From: Ignelater luminosus
Lineage: Eukaryota; Arthropoda; Insecta; Coleoptera; Elateridae
NCBI GenBank assembly: GCA_011009095.1
Contig: VTPC01002314.1
Coordinates: 32,617-96,616, forward strand
Direction: 5' to 3'
DNA: 64,000 nucleotides
Both the position numbers and the translations under genes were made by a program. Below the pieces are notes generated by a model. It had not been told where the DNA came from. It worked only from the letters and a program-made list of their open reading frames with translations, and searched no databases. This document shows, in pieces, positions 25,801 to 37,885 of the stretch (positions are counted from its first letter, which is position 1; every line of letters begins with the position of its first letter).

Positions 25801-27713
25801 AATAAATGAGAAGATGAAACTTCTGTAAAAAATGCAACTCGAATAAACAAGATAAACATGAAATAAACTGATTTAATTCCGTGTCCATCGGACTCATTAA
25901 TTTGCATCTAGACTAACTACATGAAAATTTACAAATTCTTCAATTACTTGAAAGAGAGCTATATTCAACAAACTTATCAGACCGTTGTAGATTTGTTATG
26001 TTCTTTTAATTATATAACTGTTAAAGACAAAAATAATATTCTGGGTTTGAATAGTTACCATGAATAAAATAATAAATAATTGAATATGTCAGATGAGAAT
26101 TATTGTAATAAATGTTGATAATAAATTAAACTTTAACTAACTTCCTGTATATTTTATTAAAGAAACTCCTATAAGTTTTAATTATAACAAGAGAGAATTT
26201 TTTGAATTTATCGTTTACTCAATATCAACAAATAAACAGTTAGACTTTCGTAGCAATTTGAGTTGCAATGATGTCTAACAGGCTAATTTTAGTTGAAGGA
26301 TGGAAATGTTTTTTACAGCTAACTATAGACTAACTCGAATCATTTCAATTTCTTATAAACATAACAAAGCAGTCAATATAAAAAGATGGGACCCACACAT
26401 TCGGTAGTAATTATCAATCCATGAGAGCGTTGTTTATTCTTACACAACCTCTGCAATTTAAAGCGGTACGCGCACAATTTATTTTAAAATGAATGCAGGA
26501 TTGTGGCGAGACGTGCAAATTTCCTAGACACCACTACAAAGTCGTTGGCTGGCTGTTTAGAAGGTCGGAACAAGCAACTTCTAATGCGAAGATCTTGACT
26601 AAATTAGTAGAGTTCACTATAAATTTCTTCAGCTTCACAACGCCTGACTGAACGATAATTAAATATCAATACGGTAACTCCACGTATGGCTTATGGACGA
26701 GCTGCAATAGATAAATATTTTATAATTCCAATAAATATACTGATGTTAGGTGGGAGGACAAGTCACAATAACATAATCTGTGATTAACTTAACTAGATTT
26801 GATCATAATGAGATCAGCGGTACGCGATAGTCATCTTGAACACCAGAGAATTAAGGTATGAAGTTATTTAGAATTCGTTGTGGCAAGATTCAAACAGCAG
26901 AAGTTACACTGGACAATCTATACCTCGAAGTAGGTTTCCACAGTAAACCCAGACTAGTTGACGATAAGGTATGATAGACAGAAACTATTTTACAACGAAA
27001 CCTACACTCACGTAAAGTATATTTTAACCGACGATACGAAAAGCGGTGCCGTAGAGGCTTGCCTGGGGGAGGCAGGCCCCATATGGCAGTTTGATAACTG
27101 AAAAAGCTCTTGACGAAAAAGACAGGTATACGTAAGGGATGAAACCCTACTACAACTTAGTGGCAAACGAAATATTCACACACTCCCTGATTATATTAAT
27201 TGAATAACGCCAAGACGTTTAGACTTCCATAACACTACATTGTTATATTCAACAATCCCTAAATTATAGAGTGTTCCATTTGGAATAATTCGACCGCATG
27301 TGTTACTCTTTTATGGAGCATGATGTGTAGTAAGGCATAATTTTTGAAAAGCAGACGATCATCCTTTGCAACTTTTGCAATAGCATTTTTGATATTTGTA
27401 TAAATAAATTCTACCGATTAGAAGCCGTTAGGACACCCTGTATACAATAAGATGTGTATTCCAAAGTGTTACTGGAGAAAAAAACCAAGTAAGCTAATAA
27501 ACAGAATTGTTATAGTCACTGTTGTAAAGTACTACTCGACAAATATGCTGTTGCTAGTCTCTCTACAAAGTTATTGCATGTACATGTTCATAGCTTTAAA
27601 CAAATTGTTAATTGCACAATTTTTGTTAATTCTCGACACATCTTTACTACAAAATATTGTTGCGCAATGTGCCCAATTTATGATGTAACATGCAGGTTGG
27701 CAACACGATTTCC

Positions 27714-27852
27714 CACAGACCACTTAGTTGACCCAAGATCGGGCTTCGCCTTCCATTGACCTTAAAAATGCCGAAATAAACACAGCCAGGGCTACGCTCT
27801 CTCACGGACCACTTACGATGTCTCAAAGTCGGGCTTCGCCTTCTACTAACCT
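27714..27852. repeat. Imperfect direct repeat, about 50 bp, spaced 89 bp
   Basis: Copies at about 27714-27763 and 27803-27852 both read CAC(A/G)GACCACTTA, then after variable bases CGGGCTTCGCCTTC and a shared tail like (C/T)ATTGACCT or ACTAACCT. They are clearly less AT-rich than the intron around them. They may be two remnants of a tandem satellite or part of a transposon. Confidence 0.6.
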
Positions 27853-28682
27853 CCTTAAGAAGACTGGAGACCGTCACCCTATTACTGTTTTCGCTATTTG
27901 AACGTTTATATGTTCTGTCTAACACATAAAGTGTTGTATTTATGTATCTAATTAAATTAAAATCTGTTCAATTTTGTGGTTGGTAGATTTCTGTAGGATC
28001 TGTAAGTAAAGACAGTACAACCGTCAGATTATGTTGGTTTTGATAAAATTAACTTATCTAACTGTCTTTAGGAGCTCAAATACCTATCTTCAGTCAACGC
28101 GAAAAATTTAAGGAAGGAAACTCACAGAAAACCTTAGTGAGGACAGTAGTCGGTTTGGAAATTTAAAACCGGATCTTTTGAAGAAAAGCGCAACGCGTCG
28201 TAGGGTTACGATTAGAGTTTTACTGTAAAATTCTACTGCGTAACACAACGAAGGCAGCTTGCATATAAACATGTGCCTAGAAGCGCTCCGTTTTTTGCAC
28301 TGCTATTTCATTTTATTTCCAATGGTAAGTTCAAACCCGTCAGTGGTAAAGGAATGGTTTGCAGAACAATTAGAAAATTAGGCATTTGATACTCTCAAAC
28401 TAATTCTAATTAAAGCCGATCGGTTGTAGCAGTACCAAAAAAAGAATATAAAGAAGCATCTATTTTCTTGTCTAACCTCATTGTATTAACCAAGGGGTCA
28501 ATTGCTAACGGCAATACTTGTACAAAACCGTTTGAAATCCTATGAAATATCTTGGCAATCTTATGCAATATGTTAGTAATCCTCGACAGCATGTGTGCAA
28601 TCTCTAGGTGATCTTCAGCAATCTATAGAGCAAATGTAGCAAGCAAGCAAGTTGATGTTGAAGTGTCATTCCAACAGTTAAT

Positions 28683-29338
28683 ATGATTTCAACAAAGGAG
28701 TTGGAATTCAGTCTACTTGAATCAGATACAGGTTTAAGCTCAGATGAAGGACAAGAAGATGTAGTAGATAAAAAGAGGACGAAGGAGAATTATTGTTTAT
28801 ATCAGATAGTGAGAAAGTAGAAGATAAAAATATATTTTCTTTCTTTAAAAATCTAAATCTGCAGGACTATTATGCAAAAATACAAGGAAAGCGTTAGTAA
28901 AAAGTCAACAATATGTTGATATTTCTCAGAAAGAAAAACTGGCTGAGTAGCGACAGAATCTACACAGTTCGTGGTGTCTTAATAATACTGTGCCCCATTC
29001 AAGGAAAAAGAAACCATAAAGAAGCCTTTGAGAAAGAAGAAACAATCAAATAGAACTTTAAAAGAAATCGCAAACAAACCAATAACAGCGACAGTACAAT
29101 AGATTGTAGTACTGAATCGGACAGTTATGCTGACTATTCAGTAAGAAGCTCTAGATTTAGATTTAAATGAAAATACATAAAGATGATGGAAGTGCCAAAA
29201 TTCGAATTCAGAATGGAAAGAGGCACTTGGTATTTGGGTAGACTTTTGGATAGAGTTCTAGAAAGTTCCAAGTATAAAGTTAAATTTCTACAGGCTAAGT
29301 TAGATGAGTTTATATGGCCGAAAATGGAGGATGTGTAA
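28683..29338 (+). pseudogene. Relic reading frames, probably from a transposon protein
   Basis: A 51-codon frame (ATG 29183, TAA 29336-29338) encodes GTWYLGRLLDRVLESSKYKV followed by KFLQAKLDEFIWPKMEDV. This resembles the small C-terminal 'WY-x-G-x-V ... VKFL ... F-x-WP-x-EDV' module I associate with several insect transposon-encoded proteins (from memory, not checked). A second short acidic frame, from ATG 28683, contains ESDTGLSSDEGQED, like the acidic N-termini of such proteins. Between them the frames are broken. AATCTT-rich degenerate repeats flank the region (28540-28620 and 29460-29640). The assignment is tentative; it could be chance plus composition. Confidence 0.35.
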
Positions 29339-32300
29339 GACCTATAAGAGAAATTTGGCTTAAAATCACAAGCGAATACAAATTGTATTCTTAAGCATAT
29401 GAAATATATCCTTTTTTGCTTCTTTTTTTTTTGTAAGAAAGTAGTTGTCCAAAATATCAGTAGTCTTTGGCCAATCTTAATAATCCTTTTGGAAATTGCA
29501 ACAATCTTTCAACAGTCTTGGCAATCTTTGGAAATCGCTCGTGTGAGCCTGTAATACCCAGGTAATCTCAGAAATCGTTGAGTACTTAATAATCTCGACG
29601 TTATCCACAATTTTGGTAATGCCTGTGCAAATTTTTGTCTAGTGGTTGACCCGTCCCGTCGGTATTGACTTTTAATACCTTGTTTAAAAGAAGAAATCTG
29701 ACAACTTGACTGAATTACAGAACAAGTTCCAGACATGCTTGAAGAGAGGACACGTTTTATATATTAATTCTACTACAGTCTTTGCTCTTTAGAATTATGG
29801 CTATTAATCAAGAACAAACGAAGATCGCGGAATATGATTGCCAGCAGTGAATTCTTGGGTCAGTAATAAATTACCGAGATATTTCAAAATAGTGCATCAA
29901 ACATATGCTGTACACCGTATGCAAAGTCTGTCTCACACTGTACTACAATTTTTTTACTTTGGAAACAACCCAACTGATAAATTGTTTTAGTTTCATATTT
30001 AACATTTATTGTTTATTTAAAATGTGGGCGTAATTAAATTCCTGTCGTCTATTTCATCACTTCCTTTTGTTTCGAACGCGTTCCTTGAATGTGTTGTATG
30101 TTGTATTGTCCCACAAAAGTATTTGTTAACCCTCCTAGTTATTACTGTGTACATATAGATTATCTTTTGTTATTTTCCCTATATATCCTGTTTCCTGATA
30201 CTGTACTAGCTGGTCTATAAATGGTTTATTTCTGAAAATAATAATTATTATAGTAATTAATCAAATGATACAGATTCCAAAGAGGACAAATAACTTCCTT
30301 TGTTATATTAGTTTTGTTCATTTGTTTTCCTTCCTCATGTCAGTAAAAGCACCGATACATTTAATATTGGACTATCAAAGCATGAAGAAAACTTTTAGAC
30401 ATAATAACATTTAAGTACACGTTTCGCAATATCTCTGAAAAGATGTTTTCATGTTATTATGACAAAACAATTTCAATATTCAATTTTTTCGTTGTCGAGC
30501 ATTTTTTTGTCTGTAGCAAGCAATCAAATAATCCTACTTAATATGCATTTATTTTTCAGCGCTACCTTCAAATATCTATTCTGTTTATCAAAAAGTTTTT
30601 TGTTATATTATCCATTATTAGTAACAATCTTATATTTTTCGTATATATTTCTGTAGAAATTTTAAAACGATACCAGACATAATATGATGAGCTCTCAATA
30701 AGTTCTATTTTTGTAATCAAGCTTCAAATTCATTTAAAACAAACATTTCACACTTACACATATCGTTTCTAGATAATCCACTCACAGCAATGCAGTTGAA
30801 ATGCTACCTAATTTTAGAACTCGATCAAAACGTTAATTAGCCTGTACAAACCACCCCGAGTTAGAATTTGCAGAATGTAGTTCGTTTTATTCGAAAGAAT
30901 ATTTTAGTGGTTTTTCTTGTAATCACGCTCTTTATTTAATTCACTCATGATATTGTCATAATTACGTCATACATGGATTTGGAGTTAAAAATGTAAAACT
31001 CAACCTCATTGTTTTTAAGAACGTGTCCATTATGATACTTATTTTTGTAAGCACTTGACAATATTGTTTTTGCAATTGTCCAGAATTACTGTGTTTTGTT
31101 TATTTAAATATTTGACATAGTTGGATCGGTTTGTAGAAATTTTTTGGCATGCATGCAAATAGGTTAAAAATTGAATTAAGAATGTTTCTTTTAGATTGTT
31201 TAACTCAACTGTTATAAATTTAATTATTTAAGCTTGCAATTTCTTGTTTTGCATTTTTCTTTGGCGTTTGAATTTTTCTTATTATTTCACACTCTTGATC
31301 AGCTCTGAATTTAGCTCGGCGGCAATTTTGCTCTTGTAGTTGTTTTTGTCAACATTAAATGTCGCAGTAATTTTTCACTCTTTTTGAGTTGATAGCTCTA
31401 TTTTATAACCTATTTACAGAATTACATTTTCTAAAGTGGAATGCAATGGTATTTCATTAGACTCATAAGAGGACAGGGTTGCTTAAAATTTATTTCTCAG
31501 AATATTCAAGGCTATAATACATTCCGCAGCTCACGTCTTCATAATCAAATCATAATTACACGTCAAAACCGCAAGTAGATAAACACGTTGTTACAAGTGA
31601 TTTCGCAGTATGTCAACAATTCGAGACTTAACATTGATTGGGATCCCAGAAATTGTAAGATTGATAGAAAGTTGTGCAAATTGAAAAAGGGCTGTCTATC
31701 TTAGAGACCAAAAGACTGTCTTTGGGATTGCGTTTTGTTTCACTACAGAGGTGTAAAATGTTTTAAATTTAATACACTTGATTTTGATATCTTTGATTAT
31801 TTTTCCGTGAAAAATACTAACCTTATAACAACAACTTAAACTTTTGAATTTAAGAATGACGTTTCTGATGAATTTAGTTGAAGAAAGATAAATGGCTATG
31901 TATTTTATAGATTTTTTTAGTTATGCAGCAAACGGTGCTGCAATCTAGATTCCTTTGTAAACTTATTTTAATATAAGACTCAAATAATTGGTTTTTTTTG
32001 TTTTCTTCCGTTCCTTACTTTTCTTCGTTCTAAATATTCCATCTACGTTTCAGTTGAAAGTTGTTTAAACATTTCTCTTTTTTGAAGTGCAAACATTTGC
32101 CAAATTCACGATTTGGACTTTGCTAGACAATTTCATATTTCTTTATCCTTTTAAACTGTCTTCCTCTAAATTCTTCGAGCAATATATCAACAGCTTTGGA
32201 TCAACTTGGAATATCAGTGTTTCCAATAGCAAATAGTTTTTTTCTTTGTATGGTAATAAGCATGGTAACGACAGCTTATTGCAATGTCAATGGGCTTTTT

Positions 32301-33489
32301 TTGAGTCGGAACAGGTTGTTAACTTCCCTTGCCCTACGTTAGTAGATCCGTTATTGATTGAACGATGAACATTTACCAACGCTTAGAGTTTTTTGACAAA
32401 ACCATAAACTTCCTCTTCAAGATGAACTAGATCATGCACATGCATCTCAATCGTATTTCATAAAGATAGTAATTAACGACGCTGAAGCAGAAATGAGGAG
32501 GCTTAAATCCACATTCTTGTCACTTCATTAAAAATGTATCATTTTAGATTTTCAATATGAGCACTGAGAGCAACATTTGTTTTTGTAAACAGAACACTCA
32601 CTTATTTTTTACCTATTTGGCAATCTCTATTCGACCTACTTATCATCTCTTGCGGAAATACAAATAATTTTTACAAAAAAAACAGCAAGTATTTTTTGGG
32701 TAACCGAGTTTTTCTACCTGGCAATTTAGAATGTTTTGTTTTCAGGTTCTACTAGATTTTTTCTTGATATGAATCTTATCTTGTGATGTGATTTTGAAAG
32801 AAGATAGCGATTTTTGATCCAAAACGTTTGTATTGGCTTCCATCAGTTGCTTGCGAGTTATATGAGGCAACTTTGTCTCTTGATATGGATATCCTGTATG
32901 TTTTAACAAACCTGAAGTCTCCATTCGATGTAAAATCTAATGACGCCCAGGCGGCTAGATTTTCCATTCATAAAAGATGACTTGTTGGTGTACCACTTTC
33001 AGTCTTGAACCAAACGGTAGACTTTAGATGTTTTAATAACTGTTTTTATTTGGATTTGTGTTTTCTGGATTATAGTAGATACTATATCAGTGAGAAAATT
33101 AGTAGGCCTCGGAAATTGCTGCAGCTCACTAAATTCCAGATTGGATAGAGACACTAAAGCATAAATGAAAATTTTCTCTTAATAATCTTCAGCAGTAGGT
33201 AGATCAAGGAAATTATAAAATAGTCGTAATGAATAGCTAACATGGAACGCGAAACAAAGTTACAAACTCGAGATTGCACTTCTTACTAGACATTTTGTAT
33301 ATAAGAGAAGTTGTAGTGTAAGCTTCCTAAAAGCAATAGATTTTTACTATTCCAAATTTTTCTCGTGTGTTTGGTTTTCGAGATAACAGGTGTTAAAAAT
33401 TGTCATTTAAATATTTTGAATAATACGGTATTATTTTGTAATTATTGATCTAAGAAGAAAACACAGTGTCTGAGATACAGGGTGTTCAT

Positions 33490-35705
33490 TAGGGTGATGA
33501 ATGATGAACTTTTGCTTCTTAATGACTAAAATGACGTTTATTCCATTGAAATATTGAAAAATGTCGCGCACAAACCACTTTGAAATGTTATGTAGGCCAT
33601 TTTAGCATTATTTAATTGTATTAACGATATTTATATATAATATAAGTCATTAAACCGACTTGTGCAATAATTTATGTACCAGAGAATAGTATAGAATTTT
33701 CCAGAATATTATAGAATCCTCTGCGCCGTTCGCCCGGACAGTGACGTCACGCTGACGTATTACTCGAGAAGCTTCTGTAGAGTTCTAAAATTTAAAACCT
33801 GGACAAAGAACTTAGTGCAGTTTCAACTGCTATCAAAAAGAGGCAAAGTGGCAATTTATGAAGCATCCTTGATTGAACGGACTCGCATGCTCCTGAAAAA
33901 ACACGTCATTGGACGCTTCTACTGCTAAAGAACGGAGACAGAGGATCGGTCTAATTGCTGTGGAGCTTAAAGCCCTATGGAGGAAAATATTAAACTTCCC
34001 GCATGTATCTGATCAAGCTATTTGCGCAAAACTAGCAAACCTTCTGAAAGAATATGAGCGCTGCAGAATGAAACAAAAATTTGATTTATTGAATGAACTG
34101 TTTGACGTAACCAAAGTGAAAGGCGAATGGATGTGCAAAGAGGATAAGAACCTCCACAAAATACAAATTGAGAACAAAGGTCAAGTTGGTTATTCCACTG
34201 TCAAACCTGTTAGTGCCAAAACCATCCACCCATCCAAGCAAAAGAAGGCAATGTCCACACTGACCAGCTTAGCGCCACCAGATTGTTCCGAAAGTAGCAC
34301 GGACTCATCCAACAACAGTGAAGACAGTCCTTGGGAGGATGAAAATGCAGCATCAACGAGTACAAGGAAGTATAACCCAATAGGCATTGCAAGACGCCTT
34401 GTTACAAGCTCAAAGCTGTCGTTCCACCGAACAGCAAAGATGTGCCGCCAGCTTTTTGGTGAGGGCATTGAAATCCTAACCCCATGTCAGTCAGCAATCC
34501 ACAAGGTTATCTACACGAGAGCTGCTCAGGTGAAGAAACACTTGATAAGCAAGCTTCATCTGGAGAAGTGGAGCATACACTTTGACGGCAAACACATTGA
34601 GAACATTGAATATCAGGTCGTGGTCCTCAAGGATGAAGCAAAAGAAATTAGGTTGACTGCGCTCACACTGAAAAATAGGAAAGCTCAAACAATCGCAGAA
34701 GGACTCCAGGATGTATTAGAGAAGTTCAACCTGTGGGGATCCATTTGATTATTGTTGCCGACACAACAAGCGTGAATACTGGCAGGAAGACAGGCGTTGT
34801 TGTTCGGCTGCAGCAAATGTTCGAAGAGAAAGGTCAACCCAAACCCAAGTTCATCAGTTGCCAGCACCATGTGCTGGATCGCGTTCCTCGCGTTGTCATG
34901 GACGATGAACTCCATGGGTCGACTAAATCACCAAATATCGAGTACTTGTTTGTGCAGGATCAAGGAAACAGGTGGCTGGAGAGACGACATGAAGTTTCTC
35001 TACCACCTCACTCGTGTCTTCCGTCACTTCACTGAGAGGAATAAAATCTCCTTTGTAAAATTTCAACAGATCCCAAACATCAGCAATGCACGCTGGAACT
35101 CCCGTGATATTTTAGCCCTTCTTGCATTTATTCTGATGCCTGAAACCCTGAACAGGCTGCGTAAGATCTGTTCATTCATTTCTTACTCATGAGCGGACTA
35201 TTGGTTCAGCAGTCAATTGTTCCGCGCTGAAGATTTTGATGAACTATCTGCAGCTTTGAATGACTACCCAACAGGTCTCAAATGCTTGAAAACCCACTGG
35301 AAAACAGATGAATCTCCAATCGACATTCCCCGAAGCAACCAGTGCTGTGAGCGTGCGATCAAAGTTATGCAAGACTTGCACGACTCCTGCCGCAACAAGG
35401 ACAATCTCCCACTGAGATTCATCCTGTCCAATGACATTATTGTGAATAATTGACTTCCTTTTGTGTTTGATGACCCTATATAATGTTTTATATATGTGAC
35501 TCTAAAGATTGTGTTTAATTTTGTATCTGCTTACAGTGACTTCAAAAAATGGGCAAAAAAGCCGATAAATAAAATTTTTCAAATCATTTTGTGCGTGAGG
35601 TTTTTTTATCAAATCACCTTGAAAATAAGATTTTACCTAATCTTTAATGAAAGCTCATCAAATTATGATACAGGGAAACGAGGTTGTATAAAAGTCATCA
35701 CCCTA
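33490..35705 (+). mobile_element. Degenerate hAT-like DNA transposon with exact 8-bp target duplication
   Basis: A 2216-bp element has 11-bp inverted ends TAGGGTGATGA (33490-33500) and TCATCACCCTA (35695-35705). It is flanked by an exact 8-bp direct duplication GTGTTCAT (33482-33489 and 35706-35713). Eight-base duplications and TAGGG-type ends fit the hAT superfamily. The interior encodes a transposase-like protein in broken frames (next entry). The left flank, TACAGGGTGTTCAT, looks like the terminus of another transposon, so this copy is nested. Confidence 0.88.
33815..35453 (+). pseudogene. hAT-like transposase, four or more lesions
   Basis: The protein is readable across frames. A first segment (frame of 33815-33907, containing KVAIYEASLIERTRMLLKK) shifts near 33905-33911 into a long segment to TGA 34746-34748. 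A second shift near 34735 leads into a stretch with IVADTTSVNTGRKTG (about 34748-34792) and CQHHVLDRV (from 34859). A third shift near 34960-34975 is followed by an in-frame TGA at 35190-35192 and a final part with CCERAIKVMQDL, ending at TAA/TGA 35451-35453. The Asp-containing ADTTS motif followed by C-x2-H is compatible with the D...C/DxxH...E pattern of hAT-type RNase H-fold transposases. I do not recognise the exact subfamily; assignment rests mainly on the 8-bp duplication and ends. It cannot make a functional protein. Confidence 0.72.
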
Positions 35706-35713
35706 GTGTTCAT

Positions 35714-37221
35714 ACTTACTATTTGCATCAAAAATTATTAAAATGTGAGGTGAATGTCGGTACAATCTGTATCTTTTAAACTACAGCTACCACGAACAAT
35801 ATTTAAATTTTGTAAGTTTTTAAAATTTCTAAGATTAACTAAGCGCGCTACAAAAATCTAAAATCTATGGTAACTCATTTTACTTTTTATTTCAAAACGT
35901 GATTCATAGTAGTTCTAGGAAATCTCAATATCACAGCCTTTGACTCGTTGTAGTTGACCGTGGTCGCGGTTTTTTGCAAGATATCTCTTTCATTGGATAC
36001 CTCAAATTATTAGGTCCACTTGATTGTTAAATTTCTAAAATACCGAAGAAACTCGACCGTTTCAAAGAAATTGAAGAAACGTGGTAGAATGTTGTCTACT
36101 AATAGCATTTGACGCCTTGAACTTGAACCCGAAGAAAAAATTCGAAGATCAATCATTTACGAGTTATAAGTGAAAAACCTCGAAACAATGTGAAGAAGTA
36201 ATTTAGCACAGAAAAAACGGTTATTTGACCTAACCTAGTAGAAACCCTTGGGAAATAGACTATTTTGGTCAGATATCACAGATTTTCGTTGAGAAATTTC
36301 ATTTCAGAATTTTGCTGTTGCACTGTGTTCGTTTGACATGTCTCAAGAGATTCAAGCTATGAAATCAGTTACAACATTATCATCAAGATAAATGAGGTGT
36401 TTTAAGAAATATACGAGAAATTAGTATAATTAGAGCACCAGATTATCAGTTGTTGAATTGACACCATTCTTTAGCAAATACCTTTGTTGAATACAGTGCA
36501 CGTCAACATTATTTGAATAAAATTACTGAGCGATGGATGTTTTTGCCGACTTGTAGCATTTTAGTATTTTATGTACATTCATTCCATTAACAAAACACCA
36601 ACTTCCAATTTTTCTTCTTGGGCATTAGCCTTTTTTTTGCTATAGTGTCATTGATATGAACCTAAAATTGCGCCCATAGATTTGAAAATTTGAAAACTCG
36701 TGAAGTCCAGTCTAACCTGAGAATGCTAGCTTTAATAGTTATTTATACACCAAGCGAGTAAACTAAGGTTTTAATAAGATTATATGTTATGTTATTAACG
36801 AACTTTAGTCCCGTGGTGTATACAATATCTTTATGCCGACCGGCAATGTAAATTATTTATTTAATTTATGGTTTCGTATTACTTTTAGTAATCCATCAAA
36901 AATATTTGATTCAAAAAATGCCAGTATCCGCTTGGCGGTGAATAGAGCATGTTCATACTTCTGCTGTCAAATTGACATTTCTAGGTTGGCATTCTAGATT
37001 TTGTTCGCATTTAGGATTAATAAATTTTTAAATGTGATACATCATTTTGAGTAACACCTTGAACATTATTACATTATTACATTCTTAGTTTTATTTGCTA
37101 TTTACTATTTTCAGTCTCTGTTAAAATGGTTTTAAGTAATACCATAAAGCACCAACTGCATAAGAATGAGAATAAGTTAAGTATTGTATAGAGGTAAAGA
37201 TAACTGTTGTTAGATGCGCAT
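35714..37221 (+). other. Intronic AT-rich DNA between two hAT-type elements
   Basis: No gene or clear repeat is seen. The first bases (ATACTTACTATTTGC...) would be the continuation of the TACAGGGTGTTCAT transposon end interrupted by the hAT insertion, but its other end was not found. Confidence 0.5.
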
Positions 37222-37229
37222 ACGTATAC

Positions 37230-37873
37230 TAGAGATGGGTCGTTCGCGAACGAACGGATCCAAAAGAACGCGTCTCTGAAGTGAACGATAGGACCGGTGA
37301 ACGACCGTTCCTTTAATGGTTCCTTTCAGTGACGACGTTCACTCCCGCGCTCCGATTCCTCACTCCACCGCCATCCAACTTTTTTCTTATTTGTAAATAC
37401 ATAATTTTTGTGTAAATTGTAATTTTCATTAGATGTTTGTAATTTCTTTTATGTTTTTATACTTATTATAATAAAATAAACAAAGAATTGTATGCCTTGC
37501 CGGTTTAATTCAAAAAATAGATTTAAATAGTTTTTATTCTTTATTTCACAAAAATACATAATGGTTTTTCCACATAAACATAATAACGTTTTCTATACGT
37601 ATTCACCGCTAATAGTACCGTCGCCATCCTTCTACCAACCCTTATCCCTTAAACTTAAAAATAAGGGCGCCAAATTCAAATTCAAAAATTGACCCCTACA
37701 GAATATTTAGAAAATTCATGCAAGTTTTCCATTCAAGCCCATATTGATCCTATTTTTAAAGATATGTTGGAAAAACCAAAAATGAACTATGAACGGGTCC
37801 TGACTAACGGGTTTTTAAAAAGAGCGGTTAAAAGTGAACGGTTCACTAAAATGGACGACTTTGCCTATCACTA
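37230..37873. mobile_element. 644-bp non-autonomous hAT-type element
   Basis: The element begins TAGAGATGGG and ends CCTATCACTA (imperfect 10-bp inverted ends). It is flanked by an exact 8-bp duplication ACGTATAC (37222-37229 and 37874-37881). Just inside the left end lies the 14-bp perfect palindrome TCGTTCGCGAACGA (37240-37253), followed by GTTC/GAAC-rich sequence. A 61-codon open frame (37689-37871) near the right end shows no recognised domain and may be a transposase or host fragment. No full transposase is present. Confidence 0.85.
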
Positions 37874-37885
37874 ACGTATACATGC

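Larger units (their letters stand above)
22805..33481 (+). other. Left part of the 25.7-kb canoe intron, mostly unique AT-rich DNA
   Basis: The stretch opens with donor GTTAGT. Apart from the imperfect 89-bp-spaced repeat at 27714-27852, a possible transposon end at 27430-27440 (ACACCCTGTAT) and the relic frame at 29183-29338, I recognise nothing. The patch near 25250-25420 is less AT-rich and may be an old non-LTR fragment, but the match is too weak to call. Confidence 0.55.

Noticed and set aside
34190..34915. Minus-strand frames opposite the hAT transposase
   Set aside because: Shadows of the sense coding sequence; no domain.
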